Positions 34,911 to 42,597 of a DNA stretch of 64,000 nucleotides are shown here, in pieces. Numbering within the stretch: the stretch's first letter is position 1; the number at the start of each line of letters is the position of its first letter. The notes beneath the pieces are model-generated. The model was not told where the DNA came from and ran no database searches. It was given only the letters and a program-made list of their open reading frames with translations. The stretch is from positions 1 through 64,000 of the forward strand of contig NZ_QBKU01000007.1 in NCBI RefSeq assembly GCF_003054325.1, written 5' to 3'. Source of the DNA: Sulfitobacter mediterraneus (GTDB taxonomy: Bacteria; Pseudomonadota; Alphaproteobacteria; Rhodobacterales; Rhodobacteraceae). Made by a program: the position numbers and the translations under genes.

Positions 34911-36527
34911 ATGATGATGCGCGATTCCTTTTTGCGCCGGGGTTTGCTGGCAGTAACGGTGACAATTGGCTTGAGTGTCACCATGACCGCGCCGCAACCG
35001 GCCTTTGCGCAGGTGACGGCCTTCAAACAGGCGGTTGCCGAAACCGCAGCCCGAGATCAGGATATCGCCAGTTTTTACCGGACCAACGGCTATACACCGA
35101 TCTGGACCGGGGCAGGTGAGGCCGATCGCGCCCGCCGGGCCGCGCTGCTGCATGCAATTGAAAACGCGAATGATCACGGGCTGCCCGTGGCACGTTATGA
35201 CCCGCAAGGGCTGATGGATCTGCTGCGTTCGGCCAAGACCCCGCGGGATCGCGGCATCGTCGAGGTCGAGCTGAGCAAACTGTTTCTCAAATACGCCCGT
35301 GATGTGCAGACGGGCATGTTGATCCCCAACCGCGTCGATAGCCGGATCGTGCGCGACATTCCCTACCGTGATCGCAGCGCCTATTTGACCGGTCTGGCAG
35401 AGACGAAACCGGCGACATTCTTCCGGTCATTGCCGCCGCGCAGCATGGAATACAACGCGCTGATCAAGGAAAAGGTCACGATGGAGCGGCTGTTGCAGCA
35501 GGGCGGCTGGGGGCCGCGTGTTCCGGCCAAATCGCTCAAGCCTGGTGCCTCAGGAAATGCGGTTATTGCGCTGCGCAACCGTTTGATTGCGATGGATTAT
35601 CTGACGCGTTCCAACACGGTCACCTATGATGATACTTTGCAGGCCGCTGTGCAGCAGTTTCAGGTGGATCATGGGCTGAACGCCGACGGTGTGGCGGGCG
35701 CGGCCACCATGCAGCAGATCAACGTTGGCGTGGAAAAGCGCCTGCAATCGGTTCTGGTCGCGATGGAGCGCGAACGCTGGTTCAACACCGAACGCGGCAA
35801 GCGGCATATCCTGGTTAACATCCCTGATTTCTCGGCCAAGGTCATCGACGATGGCAAGGTCACTTTCCGCACACGGTCTGTGGTTGGGGCCGTTTCAAAA
35901 GATCGCCCCACACCGGAGTTCTCCGATGTGATGGAGCATATGATCATCAACCCAAGCTGGTATGTGCCGCGTTCGATCGTCACCAAGGAATATCTGCCGC
36001 AGCTCAAGCGTAATCCAAACGCGGTGCGCCATATCGAAATCACCGACAGTCGGGGCCGGGTGGTCAATCGCAGCACTGCGAATTTCAGCAAATATAACGA
36101 ACGGACCTTCCCCTTTGCCATGCGGCAACCGCCAAGCCGCAGCAATGCGCTGGGTCTCGTCAAGTTCATGTTCCCGAACAAACACAACATCTATCTGCAC
36201 GACACCCCGGCCAAGAGCCTCTTTGCCCGAGACATCCGAGCGTTCAGCCATGGCTGTGTGCGTCTGGCCGATCCGTTTGATTTTGCCTATGCGCTGCTTG
36301 CCAAACAATCGGACGATCCAGAGGGCACGTTCAAGGCGGCGCTGAATTCCGGCAAAGAGACCAAGATTGTGCTCAAGGAGCCAGTTCCCGTGCATCTGAT
36401 CTACCGGACTGCCGTGACCAATGCGCGGGGCCACACCGAATACCGCGCCGACATCTACGGGCGTGATGCGCGGATCTGGGCCGCTCTGTCCAAGGCAGGG
36501 GTGGTCTTGGGCGGCGTTCAGGGGTAA
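34911..36527 (+). CDS. L,D-transpeptidase (YcbB-like) with peptidoglycan-binding domain
   Basis: 538-residue periplasmic enzyme that cross-links peptidoglycan stem peptides at meso-DAP (3-3 bonds). It has a signal peptide (RRGLLAVTVTIGLSVTM..., cut after FAQ), an alpha-helical N-domain, a PG_binding_1 domain at about 210-270 (SGNAVIALRNRLIAMDYL ... DGVAGAATMQQI) and the YkuD domain at about 300-470 with the catalytic motif FSHGCVRLADP. Length fits YcbB/LdtD. I choose ATG 34911 with GGGG upstream; other in-frame ATGs are at 34914, 34917 and 34851. It precedes lpxD by 31 bases. Confidence 0.87.
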   Translation: MMMRDSFLRRGLLAVTVTIGLSVTMTAPQPAFAQVTAFKQAVAETAARDQDIASFYRTNGYTPIWTGAGEADRARRAALLHAIENANDHGLPVARYDPQGLMDLLRSAKTPRDRGIVEVELSKLFLKYARDVQTGMLIPNRVDSRIVRDIPYRDRSAYLTGLAETKPATFFRSLPPRSMEYNALIKEKVTMERLLQQGGWGPRVPAKSLKPGASGNAVIALRNRLIAMDYLTRSNTVTYDDTLQAAVQQFQVDHGLNADGVAGAATMQQINVGVEKRLQSVLVAMERERWFNTERGKRHILVNIPDFSAKVIDDGKVTFRTRSVVGAVSKDRPTPEFSDVMEHMIINPSWYVPRSIVTKEYLPQLKRNPNAVRHIEITDSRGRVVNRSTANFSKYNERTFPFAMRQPPSRSNALGLVKFMFPNKHNIYLHDTPAKSLFARDIRAFSHGCVRLADPFDFAYALLAKQSDDPEGTFKAALNSGKETKIVLKEPVPVHLIYRTAVTNARGHTEYRADIYGRDARIWAALSKAGVVLGGVQG

Positions 36528-36558
36528 TTCTGCCTGCAACATTTGCAGGGGGTGCCGA

Positions 36559-37650
36559 ATGGCCTTCACGGTTAAACAGATCGCAGCGGCCATCGGGGCC
36601 GAGGCGGTCGGAGATACATCACTGATCATCACAGGCGCTTCCGAACCGGCACAGGCCGGGCCGGCGCAACTGGCCTTGGCAATGAGCCCGAAATACGCCG
36701 AAGGGCTTGCGGATGGCGCGGCGCAGGCCGCAATGCTTTGGCCCGGTGCCAACTGGCAGGCCCTTGGTCTGAAAGCCGCAATTCTGCCAGAGCGTCCGCG
36801 CTTCGCCATGGCTGGCATGACACGCGTGCTGGACACAGGGCAGGGGTTTGCCCCCGGCGTGCATCCTAGTGCCGTGGTCGATCCGACCGCGCAAATTGGC
36901 AAAGATGTCAGCATCGGCCCGCTGGCGATTATCTCTGCCGGGGCAACGATTGGTGCCGGATCGGTGATCGGGCCGCATTGTTTTGTCGGCCTCGATGTGC
37001 AGATCGGCGAGGATGCTTTGCTGCGTGAACAGGTCAGCATCGGTGCGAGAGTGACGATTGGGGCTCGCTTTATTGCGCAGCCCGGCGCACGGATTGGCGG
37101 CGACGGGTTTTCCTTTGTCACCGCAGAACCCAGTGCCGTTGAAACCGCCCGCAAAACCCTTGGCGATCAAGGGGAAGGCAAGGCACAGCAATGGATCCGC
37201 ATCCATTCGCTTGGATCTGTTACGATCGGCGATGATGTTGAAATCGGGATGGGCGCGACCATTGATTGCGGCACCATCCGCAACACGATGATCGGCAACA
37301 ACACCAAGCTCGATAATCAGGTGCATATGGGGCATAATGTGGTGGTCGGTGAAAACTCGTTGATCTGCGGACAGGTCGGCATCGCCGGATCTGCGGTGAT
37401 CGGCGATAACGTGGTGCTGGGCGGCCAATGCGGGGTCAGCGACAATATCTTTGTCGGTGACGGTGTGATTGCGGGGGGCGGCACCAAGTTGATGTCCAAT
37501 GTGCCAGCGGGCCGTACCATGCTGGGCTATCCGGCGACCCAAATGGACAAACAGGTCGAAAGCTACAAGGCCCTGCGACGATTGCCGCGTGTTCTGCGTG
37601 ACATCAAGGCGTTACAAAAGGCTGTTTTCAAGACCGGCGAGGATGATTAA
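36559..37650 (+). CDS. lpxD: UDP-3-O-acylglucosamine N-acyltransferase LpxD
   Basis: Third step of lipid A synthesis: adds an amide-linked acyl chain to UDP-3-O-acylglucosamine at the inner face of the membrane. The 363 residues show the N-terminal uridine-binding domain (1-100) and a long left-handed beta-helix of hexapeptide repeats (100-320), with catalytic His259 in LDNQVHMGHNVVVG. C-terminal helices follow. SD AGGGGG precedes ATG 36559. Directly after it come an acyl carrier protein and a ketoacyl synthase, so the acyl donor may be made on a dedicated carrier. Canonical neighbours (bamA, fabZ, lpxA) are absent here. Confidence 0.92.
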   Translation: MAFTVKQIAAAIGAEAVGDTSLIITGASEPAQAGPAQLALAMSPKYAEGLADGAAQAAMLWPGANWQALGLKAAILPERPRFAMAGMTRVLDTGQGFAPGVHPSAVVDPTAQIGKDVSIGPLAIISAGATIGAGSVIGPHCFVGLDVQIGEDALLREQVSIGARVTIGARFIAQPGARIGGDGFSFVTAEPSAVETARKTLGDQGEGKAQQWIRIHSLGSVTIGDDVEIGMGATIDCGTIRNTMIGNNTKLDNQVHMGHNVVVGENSLICGQVGIAGSAVIGDNVVLGGQCGVSDNIFVGDGVIAGGGTKLMSNVPAGRTMLGYPATQMDKQVESYKALRRLPRVLRDIKALQKAVFKTGEDD

Positions 37651-37683
37651 ATCATCCTTGAGCAAGTTTCAGGGGTGAACTCG

Positions 37684-37941
37684 ATGAGCATCAAAGAGCA
37701 GGTCATAGCCATCATTGCCGAGCAGGCGGTGTTGGAACCCGAAGATGTGACGCTGGACAGCACGCTGGAAAGCCTTGGCATTGACAGCTTGGGGCTGGTC
37801 GAAAGCATCTTTGCCATTGAAGAGGCCTTTGACATTTCGGTGCCGTTCAATGCCAACAACCCCTCCGAGTCTGACTTTGATATTTCCAACGTGGCCAGCA
37901 TCATTGCCGGGATTGAGCGGTTGAAGGCCGAACAGGGTTAG
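37684..37941 (+). CDS. Specialised acyl carrier protein
   Basis: 85-residue acyl carrier protein. The phosphopantetheine site is Ser in LGIDSLGLVESIFAIEEAF near residue 35. It differs from housekeeping AcpP: the loop after helix II carries the insert VPFNANNPSESDFDI, and acidity is more spread out, as in AcpXL-like carriers for special fatty acids. AGGGG lies upstream of ATG 37684 (an in-frame GTG lies three codons before). It sits between lpxD and a ketoacyl synthase whose start follows four bases later, so one transcript likely carries all three. Confidence 0.85.
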   Translation: MSIKEQVIAIIAEQAVLEPEDVTLDSTLESLGIDSLGLVESIFAIEEAFDISVPFNANNPSESDFDISNVASIIAGIERLKAEQG

Positions 37942-37945
37942 GCAG

Positions 37946-39154
37946 GTGAAACGGGTTGTCATCACCGGCGCAGGGACTGTGAATGCCTTGGGGCATTCGG
38001 TGCCCGAGACCCTGACCGCGATGCGCGAAGGGGTCTGCGGCATCGGTCCGCTGTCATTTCGGGATGTTGAACGCCTGTCGATCCAGATCGGCGGGCAGGT
38101 GCATGGGTTTGAGGCCGAGGGCCGTTTTAACCGCCAGCAGATGTCTCTCTATGATCGCTTTACCCAGTTCACTTTGGCCGCCGCGAAAGAGGCGATTGCC
38201 CAATCGGGCCTCAGTTTTCATGGTGAACTGTCCGCAAAATCCGGTGTGGTGCTTGGCACGGCAGGGGGCGGCGTATCGACTTGGGATGACAATTACCGCG
38301 CGGTTTATGAAGAGGGCAAAAACCGGGTGCATCCCTTTGTGGTGCCGAAGTTGATGAACAATGCCGCCGCCAGCCACGTCAGTATGGAGTTCAACCTCAA
38401 GGGGCCGTCCTTCACCGTTTCGACCGCCTGTGCCTCCTCCAATCACGCGATGGCGCAGGCATTTGCCATGGTCCGCTCTGGAATGGCGCCCGCGATGGTG
38501 ACCGGCGGATCAGAAAGCATGTTGTGCTTTGGCGGGGTCAAAGCATGGGAGGGATTGCGCGTGATGAGCCGCGATGCATGCCGCCCGTTTTCGGCCAATC
38601 GCAATGGCATGGTGCAGGGCGAAGGGGCCGGGATCTTTGTGTTCGAAGACTACGATCACGCCCATGCACGCGGGGCGGATATCCTGTGTGAGGTTGCCGG
38701 ATTTGCCATGTCGTCAGACGCCTCCGACATCGTGATGCCATCCAAGGCGGGCGCGGCGCGGGCGATCTCAGGGGCATTGCAGGATGCAAAACTCAACCCC
38801 GAAGAGGTGGGTTACATCAACGCCCATGGCACCGGCACCGCGGCCAATGACAAAACCGAATGCGCTGCCGTGGCGGATGTATTTGGGCCTCATGCTGACA
38901 ATCTGATGATGTCCTCGACCAAATCCATGCATGGTCATTTGATTGGCGGTACCGGCGCGGTGGAATTGCTGGCTTGCATCATGGCGTTGCGTGACGGGGT
39001 GGTTGCGCCGACCATCGGCTATCAGGAACCGGACCCGGAATGCGCATTGGACGTTGTGCCCAACACCGCCCGCGAGGCCAAGGTGGATGTGGCGCTCAGC
39101 AACGCTTTTGCCTTTGGCGGCATGAATGCGGTGCTGGCGCTGCGGCGGGTCTAA
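37946..39154 (+). CDS. Beta-ketoacyl-ACP synthase, KAS II (FabF) type
   Basis: 402-residue condensing enzyme that extends acyl-ACP with malonyl-ACP. The catalytic triad is Cys162 (STACASSNH), His294 (INAHGTGT) and His331 (KSMHGHLIGG). The start is a GTG at 37946 with AGGCAG upstream, four bases after the ACP stop. It is more diverged than the housekeeping FabF and paired with its own carrier, so I infer a dedicated acyl chain, possibly for lipid A through the adjacent lpxD. The frame is intact. It converges with a LysR gene five bases away, without a terminator. Confidence 0.85.
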   Translation: MKRVVITGAGTVNALGHSVPETLTAMREGVCGIGPLSFRDVERLSIQIGGQVHGFEAEGRFNRQQMSLYDRFTQFTLAAAKEAIAQSGLSFHGELSAKSGVVLGTAGGGVSTWDDNYRAVYEEGKNRVHPFVVPKLMNNAAASHVSMEFNLKGPSFTVSTACASSNHAMAQAFAMVRSGMAPAMVTGGSESMLCFGGVKAWEGLRVMSRDACRPFSANRNGMVQGEGAGIFVFEDYDHAHARGADILCEVAGFAMSSDASDIVMPSKAGAARAISGALQDAKLNPEEVGYINAHGTGTAANDKTECAAVADVFGPHADNLMMSSTKSMHGHLIGGTGAVELLACIMALRDGVVAPTIGYQEPDPECALDVVPNTAREAKVDVALSNAFAFGGMNAVLALRRV

Positions 39155-39159
39155 CCGGG

Positions 39160-40038
39160 TTAAGCCCTGAGAAAATCAGCGATCTCTTCCAGAACCGGCC
39201 GCCGTGATTTTGCGGCGGGCAGGGTCAGGATCAGGGTGCGGCCGGTGGGTATTGTCTCAAGACCAAGCGGCACCAATTGATCGCTGCCCAACGCGGTCTC
39301 GATCAGGCACAGATGCCCCATCAAAACCCCCGCACCTGATTTTGCCTCTTCCACCGCCAGACTATAAAGCGAATAGCCCGGCCCATCGGTTGGATCATCA
39401 ATCTGAAGCCCCGAGGCCGCGCACCAATTCGGCCAGTCCTGCTGCCAAGTACGATCCTGAAGCCGCGTTGCCACGGCCAGATCCTCTGCTTGGCGGATTG
39501 AGGCGGCAAGCGCGGGTGCGGCAACCGGTGTGATCTCGTCTTTGGCAAGGGTGATGCATGTGTCGCTGGGATTCGGAGTGCCGAAAAAGAGTGTCATATC
39601 AAACAGGTCACGCCGAAGGCTGGGCGGTTTTTCCATCGCGGTGACCGAAAACTTTAGCTGTGGAAAATGGCTTCGGATTTTGCCCAAACGGGGCGGCAAC
39701 CATAGCTGCGCCACACTGGGCAAAGCGGCGATATGAATTTCGACCTCCGCGCTGAGATTGCGCAGCGCGTGGGTGGCATCGGCGAGCGCATCAAACGCGG
39801 ATCTAAAGCTGGGTTGCAAGGTGCGGCCTGCCTCGGTCAGGACAACGCCCTGGGCGCTGCGATGAAACAGGGCCACACCGGCCCAGCCTTCCAAAGCCTT
39901 GATCTGTTGCGACACCGCGCCGGCGGTCACATTCAATTCCTCGGCGGCGGCCACAAATCCACCCAGTCGCGCCGCCGCTTCAAACGCGCGCATCGCAGTC
40001 AAGGGTGGCCCCTTTGGGCGCGGGGGGCGGACAGTCAT
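39160..40038 (-). CDS. LysR-family transcriptional regulator (GcvA-like)
   Basis: 292-residue regulator. N-terminal winged HTH at about 12-70 (LTAMRAFEAAARLGGFVAAAEELNVTAGAVSQQIKALE in parts), then the periplasmic-binding-like effector domain. The opening PPLTAMRAFEAAARLGGF is typical of the GcvA/AmpR group. ATG at 40038 is chosen for family alignment; upstream in-frame codons are poor. It diverges from an SHMT-like PLP enzyme gene over 99 bases, where a TTTCT/AGAAA dyad (40055-40070) could be part of the binding site. It probably activates that gene. Confidence 0.85.
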   Translation of the reverse strand: MTVRPPRPKGPPLTAMRAFEAAARLGGFVAAAEELNVTAGAVSQQIKALEGWAGVALFHRSAQGVVLTEAGRTLQPSFRSAFDALADATHALRNLSAEVEIHIAALPSVAQLWLPPRLGKIRSHFPQLKFSVTAMEKPPSLRRDLFDMTLFFGTPNPSDTCITLAKDEITPVAAPALAASIRQAEDLAVATRLQDRTWQQDWPNWCAASGLQIDDPTDGPGYSLYSLAVEEAKSGAGVLMGHLCLIETALGSDQLVPLGLETIPTGRTLILTLPAAKSRRPVLEEIADFLRA

Positions 40039-40137
40039 TTCAATAGCCTTAGTTTTTCTAGGGCAAGAAATAGCAAAACTGGTTTGCGCTGTCCAATTGT
40101 GCCGCGCACATTGGGTCAAACAGTAAAGGACGTGGAA

Positions 40138-41448
40138 ATGACTTTGGCCAAACGAAACTGGGTTCCGGCCCAATGTGAAACACGGATGCAGGAGATTGCG
40201 GGTCAGACAACGCAGGCAAGTTCAGAGGCGCTGATGACGCAAATCGAACGCTTGGTGCAGCGCAACAAACAGATCCACGAGGTGGACTGTTTCAATCTGA
40301 ACCCTGCCACCAATGTGATGAACCCCAAGGCAGAGGCGCTATTGGCCAGCGGTCTCGGCTCGCGGCCGTCTTTGGGGTATCCAGGGGACAAATACGAGAT
40401 GGGGCTTGAGGCGATTGAAGAGATCGAGGTGATTTCTGCCGCCCTATGTGCCGAGGTCTTTGACGCTAACTTTGCAGAAATTCGGGTGCCATCGGGCGCA
40501 ATTGCAAATCTTTATGGCTTCATGGCGATTTGCAAACCCGGCGATACCATCATCGTGCCGCCCGCAACCATTGGCGGGCACGTGACCCACCACAACGCGG
40601 GCTGCGCCGGCCTATATGGATTGAGGATTATCGAGGCGCCCGTGTTGGCGGATGGCTATACCGTGGATCTGGATGGATTGCGGGCATTGGCGTTGAAGGA
40701 GCGGCCCAAACTGATCACCATTGGCGGAAGTCTGAACCTCTTTGAACATCCCGTTGCCGGGGTCCGATCTATTGCGGACGAGGTGGAGGCCAAGGTGCTG
40801 TTTGATGCCGCACATCAATGCGGGATTATCGCGGGCAAAGCATGGTCAAATCCCTTGGCGGAAGGCGCACATTTGATGACAATGAGCACCTACAAGAGCC
40901 TCGGCGGCCCCGCAGGTGGCCTGATCGTGAGCAATGATGAAGAAATTGCCAAAGCCTTGGATGCCATCGCTTTTCCCGGGATGACAGCTAACTTTGATGC
41001 GGCAAAATCGGCAGCTTTGGCGGTGACAATGCTGGATTGGCGTGACCATGGACTGGCTTATGCAGCACAGATGATTGCCATGGCCAAGGCGCTGGCAAAG
41101 GCGTTGCAGGAGGAGGGCGTGCCGGTCTTTACCGGTGCTGGCGGGGCCACGCATTCCCATCAATTTGCGGTTCTCGCAGAGGGTTTTGGTGGGGGGCAAG
41201 CCGCATCCAAAACACTGCGGCAAGCCGGGTTTCTGGCCTGCGGGATCGGACTGCCTATTGATCCGGTTGAGGGCGATCTGAACGGCTTGCGCATCGGCAC
41301 ACCTGAGCTTGTGCGCTGGGGCATGGCAGAGGCAGACGCCCCGAGATTGGCAGGTTTGATCGCTTCAGGACTGCGTGGAGAGGGGGTTTTGCCAGAGGTA
41401 TCAGAATGGCGTCAAACCTTTGACAAGGTGCATTTTGTGCACAGCTAA
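40138..41448 (+). CDS. Serine hydroxymethyltransferase-like PLP enzyme
   Basis: 436-residue PLP fold-type I protein related to SHMT. The Schiff-base Lys253 lies in TMSTYKSLGGPAGG, close to the SHMT motif THKTLRGPRGG; Asp223 and His226 in FDAAHQCG bind PLP; early motifs NLNPATNVMNP and GSRPSLGYPGDKYEMG match SHMT's substrate region in diverged form. Housekeeping GlyA is usually better conserved, so this is a paralogue, perhaps a 2-methylserine or hydroxy-amino-acid aldolase/hydroxymethyltransferase. It is divergently paired with a LysR regulator, which suggests induction by its substrate. SD AAGGACGTGGAA lies before ATG 40138. Confidence 0.78.
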   Translation: MTLAKRNWVPAQCETRMQEIAGQTTQASSEALMTQIERLVQRNKQIHEVDCFNLNPATNVMNPKAEALLASGLGSRPSLGYPGDKYEMGLEAIEEIEVISAALCAEVFDANFAEIRVPSGAIANLYGFMAICKPGDTIIVPPATIGGHVTHHNAGCAGLYGLRIIEAPVLADGYTVDLDGLRALALKERPKLITIGGSLNLFEHPVAGVRSIADEVEAKVLFDAAHQCGIIAGKAWSNPLAEGAHLMTMSTYKSLGGPAGGLIVSNDEEIAKALDAIAFPGMTANFDAAKSAALAVTMLDWRDHGLAYAAQMIAMAKALAKALQEEGVPVFTGAGGATHSHQFAVLAEGFGGGQAASKTLRQAGFLACGIGLPIDPVEGDLNGLRIGTPELVRWGMAEADAPRLAGLIASGLRGEGVLPEVSEWRQTFDKVHFVHS

Positions 41449-41458
41449 ACACCATGGA

Positions 41459-41489
41459 AAAGGGGCCGCCAATCAGGCAGCCCCTTTTT
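41459..41489. terminator. Bidirectional terminator between convergent genes
   Basis: AAGGGGC.GCC paired with GGC.GCCCCTTTTT around a short AATCA loop, with A and T runs on the two sides. It serves the SHMT-like gene (plus) and the IalB-family gene (minus). Confidence 0.85.
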
Positions 41490-41537
41490 GATAATCAGAC
41501 AGTTCCGCGCCGTGCATACAGACTCGGCTGCGGCATT

Positions 41538-42164
41538 TTATTGTTCGATAACAGACACTTTGCCATAGCTGGCGGTGAACCCGTCAAGGGACACTTTCAA
41601 CTCAACCTTCTGGTCAGGCGCCAGCGCAGGCACAATCGTCACCACCGCTTCGTTTCCCTTTTTGAACGCTGCAATATCCGCCGCTGTCAGGCCCAGACGC
41701 ACGTAGCACCCGACCGGGTTGCAGAACGCATAGGGGTAGCGCCGCGCCTTGCCGCCATCCACCGACAGGGTCAGCTGCTGGGGCAATGCGGTTTCGAGAG
41801 GCACAACGATGGTTGCGCCCGCTTCGGCCTTGCCGGATCCGGGCAGGCGGAACAGGGAAACTTCGGCCACGGGTGCGCCTTCGCCGTCATCGAGAAGCTG
41901 ATACATCTGGCAGGGATCGACTTCTTCTTCGGTCTTGATGCAGCGCATTTCCCACGCACCAATCACTTCTTTGGTGTAGGGTTTGCCCAGTTCAGGATCC
42001 ACATCGGCATCTTCGCCAAGGCTCAGCTGGCTTACGACCTGATCTGCCGTTGATGTGGTCGCTTCGGCTGGTTTCGTCTCGGTTGTGGTCTGCGCAAATG
42101 CGCCGGTTGGGGCGATCAACGCCAATGCTGCACAGAGCGGCAGCGCTTTGAAAAAATTGCTCAT
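41538..42164 (-). CDS. IalB-family (invasion-associated locus B) exported protein
   Basis: 208-residue exported protein. A signal peptide (MSNFFKALPLCAALALIAPTG, cut after AFA) is followed by a Thr/Ala-rich linker and an IalB domain: IGAWEMRCIKTEEEVDPCQMYQLL with paired Cys, then YAFCNPVGCYVRLGLT with two more Cys, suggesting two disulfides in the periplasm. IalB-like proteins are widespread in alphaproteobacteria; outside Bartonella their role is unknown. I choose ATG 42164. Its own promoter candidate lies downstream of an independent small-RNA terminator. Confidence 0.82.
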   Translation of the reverse strand: MSNFFKALPLCAALALIAPTGAFAQTTTETKPAEATTSTADQVVSQLSLGEDADVDPELGKPYTKEVIGAWEMRCIKTEEEVDPCQMYQLLDDGEGAPVAEVSLFRLPGSGKAEAGATIVVPLETALPQQLTLSVDGGKARRYPYAFCNPVGCYVRLGLTAADIAAFKKGNEAVVTIVPALAPDQKVELKVSLDGFTASYGKVSVIEQ

Positions 42165-42245
42165 GATCATTCCAGGTTTGTTAAGTTGCCGCCCAATACC
42201 ACGCCCGTGCGGCAATGTCAGTGGCGATTGGTCGGTTTGGGGTTG

Positions 42246-42274
42246 ATAATCTGGCAAGAACCCGCTGATCTCAA
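42246..42274 (-). promoter_or_regulatory. Candidate promoter of the IalB-family gene
   Basis: On the minus strand TTGAGA (42274-42269), 17 bases, GATTAT (42251-42246). It begins just after the terminator hairpin at 42291, so the IalB gene can be transcribed apart from the upstream RNA. Confidence 0.45.
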
Positions 42275-42290
42275 GGCATTGCGTAAAATG

Positions 42291-42356
42291 AAAAAGAGGA
42301 CGCGAAGCATCCTCTTTTTGCATTTGGTTCTCCCCGTCGGACTGGGCCGACTTATT
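42291..42356 (-). ncRNA. Candidate small RNA 1
   Basis: A self-contained leftward unit of about 66 nucleotides between the DUF853 and IalB-family genes. It starts about seven bases after a -35/-10 pair, folds a 5' hairpin GUCGG/CCGAC, has an open GGGGAGAACCAA stretch, and ends in a long perfect terminator stem (AAAAAGAGGA with UCCUCUUUUU, UUCG-type loop). An in-frame ATG runs through the terminator into the IalB gene, but translation of it looks unlikely. No known RNA family is recognised. The 5' end is estimated. Confidence 0.5.
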
Positions 42357-42362
42357 GCCGTG

Positions 42363-42391
42363 ACGTTACGAAAGGGGCGTGCGCGGGTCAA
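42363..42391 (-). promoter_or_regulatory. Candidate promoter of small RNA 1
   Basis: TTGACC (42391-42386), 17-base spacer, TAACGT (42368-42363) on the minus strand. The -35 box matches five of six bases; the -10 box keeps the three most conserved positions (first T, A, last T). Confidence 0.45.
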
Positions 42392-42441
42392 CAGGGAAAA
42401 TTGAATATTTTCCAATGCTCTCAAACCACTACCATAGCGGG

Positions 42442-42513
42442 AAAAAGTGCCGCACCCGAAGGTGCGGCCAGTCTGACAGGGAGGATGTTCCGCCGCAAAA
42501 GGACTTTGCCAGC
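42442..42513 (-). ncRNA. Candidate small RNA 2 with an anti-Shine-Dalgarno stretch
   Basis: A second leftward unit of about 72 nucleotides. A -10-like TCTAAT (42525-42520) is placed seven bases before the start of a hairpin (GCAAA/UUUGC with flanking pairs). Then comes unpaired UCCUCCC, complementary to ribosome-binding sites, and a terminator: an eight-pair GCCGCACC-UUCG-GGUGCGGC stem followed by five U. The order hairpin, CCUCCC, terminator recalls anti-SD small RNAs of alphaproteobacteria. No clear -35 box. Alternatively the opposite strand may matter: it reads as GGGAGG next to an ATG between two hairpins in the leader of the DUF853 gene. Confidence 0.45.
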
Positions 42514-42597
42514 GGAACAATTAGACAGTGGCGCAAAAAGGTTAAGTAAGTATGCTCATTCCAAACGGACGCCCGGCCGGGCCTGAGGAGTATTACA

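Noticed and set aside
42484-42585. 33-codon frame MFRRKRTLPAEQ... before the DUF853 gene
   Set aside because: GGGAGG touches the ATG with no spacing, so initiation is unlikely; the same bases explain the anti-SD stretch of the small-RNA candidate on the other strand.
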